DNA of 36,146 nucleotides. Origin: an uncultured Bacteroidales bacterium (GTDB taxonomy: Bacteria; Bacteroidota; Bacteroidia; Bacteroidales; VadinHA17). Positions 25,201 through 33,215 of this stretch are shown here, piece by piece. How positions within the stretch are numbered: position 1 is the first letter of the stretch; each line of letters begins with the position of its first letter. The notes beneath the pieces are model-generated. The model was not told where the DNA came from, did not search any database, and saw only the letters and a list, made by a program, of their open reading frames with translations. The position numbers and the translations under genes were made by a program. The stretch spans positions 1 through 36,146 of the forward strand of contig CALMRD010000185.1 in NCBI GenBank assembly GCA_937871625.1. Direction: 5' to 3'.

Positions 25201-26673
25201 ATGGCAGGAAAATTGTACAGACGCAACAGATCAACCTACCGACAGATGAACTTCAGACACGCCGCAGTAGTATATATCATTGCTTTCTTCTCCCTCTCCG
25301 GACTCCTGAATGGCCAGCCTGGCCACTCCATCAGCGTCAGGGTCGACGGCGCTCCCCAGTCCACCGTCAGGCTTGCATACCATGTCGGAAACCAACAGTA
25401 CGTCAGAGACAGCCTTGTTACTGACAGTGGCGGTAGTTGCACCTTCAGAGGGGCGGAGAGACTCCCCTCCGGCGTCTACATGATCGTCCTTCCGGGAAAC
25501 ACCTTCTTTGAATTCCTTTTAGGAGACGACCAGCATATTGACATTAGCTGTGATGCGAAAAACCCGGGAGGAACACTTCTTTTCAGGGGCTCCGATGAAA
25601 ACCAGAGGTTTCTTGAATACCAGAAAAAATGGAAGGTGCTTCAGGAAGAGGCTGTAAGTCTCTCAGCCGGGCTCAGGGATTCGAGCCTCTCAAAGGAGGA
25701 GACTGCTCTCCGGAAGGATAAACTTGCTGCACAGGAGAAGAAGATGAAACAGTATCTTCTCCAAACCGCCGAAACCAACAGTGGAACTCTTCTTGGCGCA
25801 ATTGCCAGATCAATTATTCCTCCTGAGCCTTATGTTCCGATAGTTCCTGCCGGCACCTATAACCGCGACTCTGTCAGCAGGCTGCTCTCATACATCCATT
25901 ATAAGGATCATTTCTTTGACAACGTCGATCTCTCGCAACCCGGGCTGATACGCAGTCCGATTCTGGGCGGCAGGCTCGAACAGTTCTTCAGGCAGGTGGT
26001 CATCCAGATGCCGGACTCTATCATCAGGGAGGCCGACAGGCTTCTGCGGAAGAGCGCCGTGAATGATGATGTCTTTCAGTATGTGGCCGTCTGGATCATG
26101 AACAGGTACGCATCAAGTGAGATAATGGGTCATGATGCGGTGGTTGTCCATCTTGCAGACAAAGTGTACCTGGCAGGCAAGGCCCCGTGGGCAACGAAGG
26201 AGTACCTGGCAGAACTGGAAAAAAGAGTCAGCAGATTAAGGTCAAGCCTGATAGGACAAAAGGCACCGGAACTGCTTATGAACTCCTTTGCCGGCCACTA
26301 CGTCTCCCTCTATGATGTTGAGGCTGAATATACAATAGTCTATTTCTGGGAACCGGACTGCGGACATTGTAAGGTTGCCACACCCCTGCTCAGGGATTAC
26401 TACAATGACAACAGGGATAAGGGCATAGAGGTGTTCGCTGTATGTACACATCATGAAAGGGAGAAATGGGAGAAATACATAGTTGACAACGGGCTGAACT
26501 GGATAAACGGCTGGGATCCGGAACGACTGAGCCGGTTTGATCATTTTTACAATGTCGACTCCACTCCTCTTATCTATATTCTTGACAGGCAGAAGAAGAT
26601 CATTGCGAAACGGCTGGCTGCCGAAGATGTCTCATCATTCATTGAGGCCTACAGGAAGTACGCCGGCAAGTGA
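25201..26673 (+). CDS. TlpA-like thioredoxin-fold protein with DUF4369/DUF5106-type N-terminal region
   Basis: 490 aa. An N-terminal hydrophobic signal (HAAVVYIIAFFSLSGLLNGQP) follows a basic leader; ATG 25246 (MNFRHAAVV) would give a more usual signal peptide. Residues ~45-130 form a DUF4369-like beta domain (VRLAYHVGNQQYVRDSLVTD), then a helical DUF5106-like region. The C-terminal thioredoxin domain has IVYFWEPDCGHCKVATPLL (active site CGHC) and STPLIYILDRQKKI (cis-Pro loop). It should be an exported thiol-disulfide oxidoreductase tied to envelope protein folding or cytochrome maturation. Substrate unknown. It lies 16 bp after comB. Confidence 0.9.
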   Translation: MAGKLYRRNRSTYRQMNFRHAAVVYIIAFFSLSGLLNGQPGHSISVRVDGAPQSTVRLAYHVGNQQYVRDSLVTDSGGSCTFRGAERLPSGVYMIVLPGNTFFEFLLGDDQHIDISCDAKNPGGTLLFRGSDENQRFLEYQKKWKVLQEEAVSLSAGLRDSSLSKEETALRKDKLAAQEKKMKQYLLQTAETNSGTLLGAIARSIIPPEPYVPIVPAGTYNRDSVSRLLSYIHYKDHFFDNVDLSQPGLIRSPILGGRLEQFFRQVVIQMPDSIIREADRLLRKSAVNDDVFQYVAVWIMNRYASSEIMGHDAVVVHLADKVYLAGKAPWATKEYLAELEKRVSRLRSSLIGQKAPELLMNSFAGHYVSLYDVEAEYTIVYFWEPDCGHCKVATPLLRDYYNDNRDKGIEVFAVCTHHEREKWEKYIVDNGLNWINGWDPERLSRFDHFYNVDSTPLIYILDRQKKIIAKRLAAEDVSSFIEAYRKYAGK

Positions 26674-26802
26674 GTCCGCTCTTCAGATCTATAAGGCTGG
26701 CAAATCAGCAGAAACAGGTGCATTTGCTCCCCGGGCTGGAGAGCCGTCAGGGATATTTATAGCTCTTCAGGCTGGTATATCATCTGATAATTGTTAAGTG
26801 CC

Positions 26803-27810
26803 TCACTCCTCAGGCAGATGAACCATCAGATCATATAATGTAGAATAAGATCTTGTTTGTGAGCCTTCTGCAATAGTCCAGCACCATCCTTCCTTCTCTC
26901 TCTTAACCGTAATCTTAACATCTGCCTTCTGATCGACGGTGTAGCCACATCTGCCCAGTGCCTTTTCTGTCAGGCTGAGGGCAGGAGCGTCACCTCCGAG
27001 AGCGATCCCCCTCCTTTTTCCTCTTACAAAGCTGAAGGTGCCTTCATGGCTGCTGAAGGAGAGCAGCGGGCTCTCAAAGGCATGTGCGATGGTACCTGAC
27101 AGTATCAGGTCCTCCGGTGCACCCTCGGTTATACCATCACCGTGCATAAGCCATATCCTGTCAGCCTCGTTGAGAGCTGTATCGAGGTCGTGGGTTGAAT
27201 AGAGAACGCATTTTCCCTTCTCCCTGGTAAGTTTTCTCAGCAGGCTTACGATGCCGTACCGCGAGGGAAGGTCGAGAAAGGCGGTAGGCTCATCCATGAC
27301 CAGCAATTCAGTATCCTGTGCCAGCGACCGTGCTATAAGCGTTCTCTGTCTCTCGCCGTCGGAAATGCTGTCTAGCCTGCGACCGGCAAGCTCCAGCATT
27401 CCGGTATCTTCAAGAGCAAGGTCAACGGCCTCCCTGTCGGCGGACGTCATGGCGCCAATCCAGTTGGTATAGGGGAATCGTCCCAGTGACACTGCCTCGC
27501 GTACCGTGATATTGCGCTCGGCAACCGGCTCGGTGGAGGTGTAGCTGACTATCCTGGGCAGCATGGTGCTGCCGATGGTGTGAAGGTCCCTTCCCTGAAG
27601 CCTCACGGTTCCCCCTATAGGAGGCTGGAGTGACACCAGGGTCCTCAGCAGTGTGCTCTTTCCGGCTCCGTTGCGGCCTATTAGCGCCACCAGTTCACCT
27701 GATCCGGCACTGACGGAGAGATGCTCCATGACCCTGACGCACCTGCGGCGCGATGAGTAGCCTATTGTGAGCTCCAGTGTCTCTGCAAGCGCAACTCCTC
27801 TTTCCCTCAT
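26803..27810 (-). CDS. btuD: Cobalamin ABC transporter ATP-binding protein BtuD
   Basis: 335 aa from ATG 27808-27810, which overlaps the btuC stop as ATGA; the long open frame to 28278 is btuC in another frame. Walker A GRNGAGKST (45-53), signature ISDGERQR (149-156, SDGER instead of SGGQ), Walker B LLVMDEP (169-175), H-loop His207. It powers import of corrinoids through BtuC. Residues ~250-335 form a C-terminal extension beyond the ABC core, with VKITVKREKEGWCWTI and TRSYSTLYDLMVHL, not seen in E. coli BtuD. Last gene of the riboswitch-controlled operon; no clear terminator follows. Confidence 0.93.
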   Translation of the reverse strand: MRERGVALAETLELTIGYSSRRRCVRVMEHLSVSAGSGELVALIGRNGAGKSTLLRTLVSLQPPIGGTVRLQGRDLHTIGSTMLPRIVSYTSTEPVAERNITVREAVSLGRFPYTNWIGAMTSADREAVDLALEDTGMLELAGRRLDSISDGERQRTLIARSLAQDTELLVMDEPTAFLDLPSRYGIVSLLRKLTREKGKCVLYSTHDLDTALNEADRIWLMHGDGITEGAPEDLILSGTIAHAFESPLLSFSSHEGTFSFVRGKRRGIALGGDAPALSLTEKALGRCGYTVDQKADVKITVKREKEGWCWTIAEGSQTRSYSTLYDLMVHLPEE

Positions 27811-28847
27811 CGCCTGCCTCCCATTGCGTTTTTGCCCAGTATTATCCAGAGTACGACAGGTATCCCTATCAGTGATGTGACAGTATTGACCGGAATAATG
27901 TGTCCGCCGCCGGGCACCGTGGATATAAGGTCGCTTGCCAGCAGTATTGCAGCTCCGCATAATGCCGTACCGGGCATGAGTGTGCGGTGATCGGTGGTTC
28001 TGAAGAGCAGACGTGCCACATGTGGTACTGCCACTCCGATGAAGGCCAGGGGACCGCAGAATGCTGTCACACTGCCTGCCAGTATGCTTGCTGCGGCAAG
28101 AAGCAACACTCTTGTGCTTTTCATGCGTACACCAACAGTGCGCGAGAAAGTATCTCCCATCAGCATTGCATTCAGCGGCTTGACCATGACAAAGGCCAGG
28201 ATCATACCCGCCAGCGCAGCAATTGTCAGGGCCCTGAGCTGCTGCCATGAGATGTTGCCAAGGTTGCCCATTGTCCATATCACGTATGTCCTTAGCATCG
28301 CCTCATTGCTGAAATACTGCATCAGGCTCACCACTGCTGAGATGGCACTGGCGAGCATCAGCCCTACTATCAGCACCGTCATTATGTCACGCATGCGCGA
28401 GGAGACCGCCATGATTATTACCATCACCATCCCGGCGCCGGCCCAGGCGGCAAGGATCATGCCCCATCCCTGCAAGGGGCTGTCAGCAGAGAAGGCAAAC
28501 AGCGGTGAGAGAGTGAGTACTGTAAGCGCCACGCCGAGGCCAGCGCCGGAGCTTATGCCCAGCACGTCGGGACCGGCAAGAGGGTTGCGGAAGAGAGTCT
28601 GCATAAGCAGTCCGCTGACTGACAGTGCTGCCCCGGCAATGAGTGCAGTGAGGGCCCTGGGAAGACGAAACTCCATCACGATTATCTCGCTCTCCGGGCT
28701 CCCCGCTCCAAGGAGAGCCTTCACAACATCCGCAGCCTCAACAGGGGTGCCTCCAAAAAGAATATCGGCACAGAAAAGCAGCAGCGTGACCAGCAACAGT
28801 CCGGTCATCGTCAGGGAAAGCTTCATGGATGGTAACCGATCTCTCAT
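27807..28847 (-). CDS. btuC: Cobalamin ABC transporter permease BtuC
   Basis: 346 aa, FecCD/BtuC-family permease with about ten TM helices. Typical elements: FRLPRALTALIAGAALSVSGLLMQTLFRNPLAGPDVLGISSGAG, VGVRMKSTRVLLLAA, and AFCGPLAFIGVAVPHVARLLF, the last including the coupling region that meets the ATPase. It moves the corrinoid across the inner membrane. Its ATG overlaps the btuF stop and its stop overlaps the btuD start, both as ATGA. The family also carries heme and siderophores; the riboswitch and BtuB/BtuG genes make cobalamin the clear choice here. Confidence 0.94.
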   Translation of the reverse strand: MRDRLPSMKLSLTMTGLLLVTLLLFCADILFGGTPVEAADVVKALLGAGSPESEIIVMEFRLPRALTALIAGAALSVSGLLMQTLFRNPLAGPDVLGISSGAGLGVALTVLTLSPLFAFSADSPLQGWGMILAAWAGAGMVMVIIMAVSSRMRDIMTVLIVGLMLASAISAVVSLMQYFSNEAMLRTYVIWTMGNLGNISWQQLRALTIAALAGMILAFVMVKPLNAMLMGDTFSRTVGVRMKSTRVLLLAAASILAGSVTAFCGPLAFIGVAVPHVARLLFRTTDHRTLMPGTALCGAAILLASDLISTVPGGGHIIPVNTVTSLIGIPVVLWIILGKNAMGGRR

Positions 28848-29977
28848 TCCAGCCTCATGTAGAAATAGTGAGAGTAGTCGGGAAGCAGCTCGGGATGAAG
28901 AATAGCGACCAGATCCATAAGCAGGATATCAGGACGCACGACGGCTGTCTCCCAGTAGTCGTTCCCTCCGGCAGGATTTATCCTCTTCGTGTTGTTCCAT
29001 ACCATGCCCTCACGGCATACCGACAGCCGGCCCAGACGATGGTCAGCATCGTTGATTTCAGCAAGGCTCTTCGCCATACCCGGATTGATCCAGACATCAG
29101 CCTTAGAGGCACGCCTGAAGACAGCCTCAACCGAGTAGGGGACAGAATTGGCTTTGGTCAGGTCAGAGAAGAGATACTCACCGCCCGCATCTTCGATAAG
29201 TCTCCCGGTATATGAGTTGGCAGGTGAGACGTACCATACATCTTCCCACGGCGCGCCCAGAAGCACTGCAGGCCTTTCACCAACACTGCCCTTCACCCTG
29301 GCAGCGAGATCATTGTATCGTTCCGTCACTTCGGCAAAGAGACTGTCAGCCTTCTCCTTCCTGCCTGTAAGAAGGCCGAAGAGTCTTATCCAGGCAGCAC
29401 GGGAAAGCGGATGCTCCTCCAGGTAATCTGCATTGAAGATCACCCTTACACCTAGTGAGGAGAGCTTTCCCAGCTGACCCGAGGAGGGATCAGCAACACC
29501 GTAGGCCATCACCAGGTCCGGTTTGAGAGCCACTATCAGCTCATTGTTGAGGTTGCCCTCGTATCCGACATCGCGGACTGACTCACGGGCTAAAGCTTTA
29601 ATGATCAGAGTGTCATACAACAATCCGGGACCGGAAATACCTGCCAGCAGATCAGTGGCACCAAGCGCCGAAAGCATTGCGATATGGGTGGTTGACATGC
29701 AGATCATCCTCTCCACAGGTACATAGATCACCCTGCTCTCATCAAGAGTACCGGGGTTTGCCGCTCCGCGTGGAAGGAGAAAGTATTCGAGTTCGGTGCC
29801 GTGCGAATTCTGCCAGGGATCCCTGATCACTACCCTGTAATAATCCTCCCTCTCCTCAATAACCAGCCTGGTCGAGGCTTGAGGCAGACCGTCGTTATGC
29901 TTTACCTTATTCTCACTGCCACTGTTGCATGAACAGAGAATCAGGGTCAATGCTGTGATAAAATGCAGGACTTTCAT
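28844..29977 (-). CDS. btuF: Cobalamin-binding lipoprotein BtuF
   Basis: 377 aa. Lipoprotein signal with lipobox LILC (Cys16), then a two-lobed periplasmic-binding-protein fold: VIYVPVERMICMSTTHIAMLSALGATDLLAGIS, VALKPDLVMAYGV, a linking helix around SRAAWIRLFGLLTGRKEKADSLF, and WYVSPANSYTGRLIEDAGGEYLF. It delivers corrinoid to BtuC. The start codon overlaps the protease stop by one base (TAATG), and the stop overlaps btuC. Longer than E. coli BtuF (266 aa) by about 100 residues, mainly at the N-terminus, as is common for members of this phylum. Confidence 0.92.
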   Translation of the reverse strand: MKVLHFITALTLILCSCNSGSENKVKHNDGLPQASTRLVIEEREDYYRVVIRDPWQNSHGTELEYFLLPRGAANPGTLDESRVIYVPVERMICMSTTHIAMLSALGATDLLAGISGPGLLYDTLIIKALARESVRDVGYEGNLNNELIVALKPDLVMAYGVADPSSGQLGKLSSLGVRVIFNADYLEEHPLSRAAWIRLFGLLTGRKEKADSLFAEVTERYNDLAARVKGSVGERPAVLLGAPWEDVWYVSPANSYTGRLIEDAGGEYLFSDLTKANSVPYSVEAVFRRASKADVWINPGMAKSLAEINDADHRLGRLSVCREGMVWNNTKRINPAGGNDYWETAVVRPDILLMDLVAILHPELLPDYSHYFYMRLE

Positions 29978-32169
29978 TACCTGGAATCTGCCTTTATCAC
30001 TGTTCCGGTATAAAGAACGGAATCATTCCTGAGACTGTAGTGATAGATGCCGGCGGCAAGATAGGGAAGCTCAACGGGCAGAACCCCCGGAAAGACATTG
30101 CGATATTCTCCTGCGTAGACTATCCTTCCCGAGTTATCGCAGAGACTAAGTGAGGTCTCCGTCACTCCCCTGCCCTCCAGCTCGAAACAGAAGCCCGAGG
30201 TAAACGGATTAGGAAAGACTTTCAGTGGCGATGTCTCGCTTTCAGGATCTTCAATATTATTCAGGATTGTATTGTCAACCATCACAACACTGATATCCAG
30301 GGATACTGGCATCGGGAAGGTGGGATGCTGAGTGAAGGGCAGCCAGGATGTGCCGTTGTTGAACCAGGCGGTGTTACCGGAGTCGAGCGGCCAGGGATCT
30401 GAGTGTTTCACTGCGAACTGAGGCTGCGGCAGCATCATGTTGCTCCTGTAATAAACTTCATATCCGATGTAATAGGACCCCGTAACCTTTACAGTCCGTC
30501 CGAAATCGAACTGCAGCTCTGCATCGGCCTTTGCCTCTGTCAGCCGGATCATCCGTGAAGCAAGCACCAGTCCGGGGATGGCACCACCGCTCCAGACATA
30601 TAGCCGCAGCGAGTCAATGGAAGAGAGATAGGTGACTGCAGCCACCTTCATACGTACCCATGCTATCTCTCCTGTTCCGCTGAATTGAAAGTATTCGGCA
30701 TATCGCTTGAGTCCTTCAGAGTTATTGCCGGTTGAGTAGCCCCATCCCGGCGCTATGTAGGCATCTGAGGTGCCGGGATCAGACAGGGGCATGTTAGTGA
30801 GCGTATCAGAAAGCGACAGGTTATGGGCATACGGATCGCGTCCTCCGGCAATGGTGGCACCAGATGAGACAGGATCGAGCCAGGGTCTGAGATGGGTGGA
30901 GGTGATGGTGGTGATGTTGAACATGCGGCTGATCTTGGCGTAAAAATCATTTGTCGGTTCCGCACAGGTAGCACTTCCGCCGGTAAGAGTTCCCCGTACC
31001 CTGCCGTTCTGGTCAAATAGCGGCCCGCCGGATGAGCCGGGTTCTGTGGCTCCCAGCTCCCACCTGAGAATACGCCAGAAACTGTTGGTGGCATACCCGG
31101 AGACAGGATAAGAGGCAGTTATAGGGCTGTTATCGTCAATGGTTATCTTCATGACATCACCCTCCGGATGGTGAAGCGTAAAGGTGCTGGAGGGGACCGT
31201 TGCGGTGATGTCCCAACCGGCAAGCCAGGGTCGGTAAACCAGCGGCGGGAACTGCAGCAGCTCCACCAGCGTGAAGTCAACATCAGGATTTGTGGCGCGC
31301 AGTATCGAACCGGAAAGGGAGTGTACGCCTGTGATATCAGGACCGTCACACCAGGGGCTGATGTAGTTGAAAACAAATATCGTTTCATCTGCCAGGGCGG
31401 CTGTTTCAATACAGTGGTTGGCGGTTAGCACATAGGCCTTGTACTCGCTTCCTGTGTTGTTGACCATCACACCCGTACAGAGCTCGGCACCCCCGACAAG
31501 CAGTCGTACAACCGACCGGGAGGCAGTCAGGTAGTTCGCATTTGTGGAACAGTTGAGATCTGTCTCGCAGCTTCCTGACCGGCCGAAATAGATATCCTTG
31601 GTTTCTTCGAGCTCAAAGAAGCCCGCAAAGTCATGTGCCACCTGCTTTATTCCAATGGCACCGGCTGGAATAGAACCGCCGGGGAAATGACACTCCATAA
31701 CCATGCTGTCACCAGGAAGAGGCATCACCGGCATACTCAGCCTGCCCGCACCGCTCTCTGCCGTCAGCGCCCCCCTTACAACCCTTTGGTCACGGTCGTA
31801 GAGCCAGATATAGGCGCCCTCGGGAAGGTTAAAGGGTGATAGAATGAGATTGAGTGACAGTGCTCCCTTTGATGTGAGAGGCATAACCCAGACCGTCTCA
31901 TTGCCTCTCTGAACAACGAAACCCGCATTCTCCGGAGTCAGTTCCACAGGCACGGGAATGGCAAACCTGTAAGGCTGGTCCTTGGGCTGGTCAAGTGACC
32001 GGAGTAACTCCACCTCCAATGGATCGACAGCTATCTCATGCCAGTGATTTATGTCGGGAAAGAGAGCACTGCCAGCAGGGAATTCCATCTGGCCCTGCAG
32101 CGCCAGGTATGTGAACAGTAACAATGTTGCTATGAATACTCTTTCCTTCAACCTGTTATATTGTATCAC
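29977..32169 (-). CDS. Secreted trypsin-fold (lysyl endopeptidase-like) serine protease with T9SS sorting domain
   Basis: About 730 aa; GTG 32167-32169 or the TTG just before it is the start, since no ATG precedes the signal peptide (ERVFIATLLLFTYLALQG). Catalytic triad, numbered from the TTG: H253 (LTANHC), D299 (NPDVDFTLVEL), S381 (EPGSSGGPLF). SGSCETDLNC and the fold resemble lysyl endopeptidase-type S1 enzymes. A beta-rich region follows. The last ~80 residues are a type A T9SS C-terminal sorting domain (VFPNPFTSGFCFELEG ... YLAAGIYHYSL). It is predicted to be exported across the outer membrane and attached or released. It lies 17 bp after btuG and overlaps btuF by one base, inside the B12 operon. 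Confidence 0.92.
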   Translation of the reverse strand: MIQYNRLKERVFIATLLLFTYLALQGQMEFPAGSALFPDINHWHEIAVDPLEVELLRSLDQPKDQPYRFAIPVPVELTPENAGFVVQRGNETVWVMPLTSKGALSLNLILSPFNLPEGAYIWLYDRDQRVVRGALTAESGAGRLSMPVMPLPGDSMVMECHFPGGSIPAGAIGIKQVAHDFAGFFELEETKDIYFGRSGSCETDLNCSTNANYLTASRSVVRLLVGGAELCTGVMVNNTGSEYKAYVLTANHCIETAALADETIFVFNYISPWCDGPDITGVHSLSGSILRATNPDVDFTLVELLQFPPLVYRPWLAGWDITATVPSSTFTLHHPEGDVMKITIDDNSPITASYPVSGYATNSFWRILRWELGATEPGSSGGPLFDQNGRVRGTLTGGSATCAEPTNDFYAKISRMFNITTITSTHLRPWLDPVSSGATIAGGRDPYAHNLSLSDTLTNMPLSDPGTSDAYIAPGWGYSTGNNSEGLKRYAEYFQFSGTGEIAWVRMKVAAVTYLSSIDSLRLYVWSGGAIPGLVLASRMIRLTEAKADAELQFDFGRTVKVTGSYYIGYEVYYRSNMMLPQPQFAVKHSDPWPLDSGNTAWFNNGTSWLPFTQHPTFPMPVSLDISVVMVDNTILNNIEDPESETSPLKVFPNPFTSGFCFELEGRGVTETSLSLCDNSGRIVYAGEYRNVFPGVLPVELPYLAAGIYHYSLRNDSVLYTGTVIKADSR

Positions 32170-32186
32170 CAAAAATAGTCAAAAAC

Positions 32187-33215
32187 TTACCACTCCTTCA
32201 TGAAGCAAATGAAACCAGGTATAATTCCGGCCTTCTCAATATCTTCAGGCTCCCCCCGGCTGTTGTATATCAGCAGGTCCCCCTTCTGCTGGTAATCAAT
32301 CGCATCTGTGACAAAAACCCGTCCGGCGGGCCCAGTGCCGAGATCATAAAAAAGCCTCTCCCCAGGCTCTATGAAAGCTTCAGAGGGAAGTGAGACCGAA
32401 CTGACCGCCATCCTCCTGATGCCCTCATGAAGAAAATAGAGAGTATCACCGGTACCGTTTATGACCAGGGATGAAGGATAGTCTGAAACAGAACCGAAAA
32501 TCATTTCACTCTCCTTTTCATAAGTAACGCTGTTTATCCTCACTAATTTTGGAAGATCCTGCATATATCCTCCGGTGCAGAGCACCCAGAGCTTGCCGTT
32601 TTTATCTAAGACCATGCTCTCGGGTTCAGTACCTGTCGTTACTGAGTTAATGATATCCCCGGTTTCGGGGTCCACTACCACGATCCGGTCACCGGATATC
32701 CAGTTTGAAACAAAGAGCTTTCCGTCAGAAATCAGTATTGCCTCGCTGGTGCAGCCGATATCAATATACCCGGATACCTCAAAAAGATCAAGATCAATAA
32801 CAGTCAGTTCATCCGAAGCGATAGAGGTGACATAGGCTCTTCGCCCGCTGATTGCCATCTGTCGTGGCGAGCTGAGTCCCGTGATCGTTCCGAGACTCTC
32901 CATGGTTATCATGTCAACCGCCTCAAGGGTGCCTGAATTATTCACGATGATATATCCTGTATTGCCATCAGTGGCAATGAAGGTGGGTACATCACCCAGT
33001 GGCCTGCTGTTCTTTGTTCTAAAGAGCTCGTTGTATATCTCTCCAGTCTCCAGGCTGTAAAAGGAAACTGATCCGTTGCCGGCCATAAAATTACCCTCAT
33101 TAAGAATAAAACATCCTTCACCCCGGGGAAAGAGAACAGGCTCAATGTTGTTTCCCTCACAGGAGAGTAATAGCAGCGGCGCGAGGAGGGCCAGCAACTT
33201 AATCTCGTTCTTCAT
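32187..33215 (-). CDS. btuG: BtuG-like surface lipoprotein, YncE-type beta-propeller
   Basis: 342 aa. Lipobox LLLLSC (Cys19) followed by EGNN, then a repeated propeller pattern (GYIIVNNSGTLEAVDMITM, AYVTSIASDELTVIDLDLF, LFVSNWISGDRIVVVDPETG, LWVLCTGG), as in YncE/DUF5074 proteins. In gut Bacteroides, BtuG is a surface-exposed seven-bladed propeller lipoprotein next to btuB that binds cobalamin extremely tightly and hands it to BtuB. The same fold, lipidation and position directly after btuB support that role here; sequence reading alone cannot prove orthology. It overlaps btuB by 17 bp. Confidence 0.75.
   Translation of the reverse strand: MKNEIKLLALLAPLLLLSCEGNNIEPVLFPRGEGCFILNEGNFMAGNGSVSFYSLETGEIYNELFRTKNSRPLGDVPTFIATDGNTGYIIVNNSGTLEAVDMITMESLGTITGLSSPRQMAISGRRAYVTSIASDELTVIDLDLFEVSGYIDIGCTSEAILISDGKLFVSNWISGDRIVVVDPETGDIINSVTTGTEPESMVLDKNGKLWVLCTGGYMQDLPKLVRINSVTYEKESEMIFGSVSDYPSSLVINGTGDTLYFLHEGIRRMAVSSVSLPSEAFIEPGERLFYDLGTGPAGRVFVTDAIDYQQKGDLLIYNSRGEPEDIEKAGIIPGFICFMKEW

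Noticed and set aside
27811-28278. N-terminal extension of btuD by 156 residues
   Set aside because: The extension is Cys/His-rich nonsense overlapping btuC in another frame; the ATGA junction at 27807-27810 gives the real start.
27994-28905. 303-aa plus-strand frame opposite btuC
   Set aside because: Ser/Ala/Arg-rich antisense shadow of a GC-rich membrane gene.
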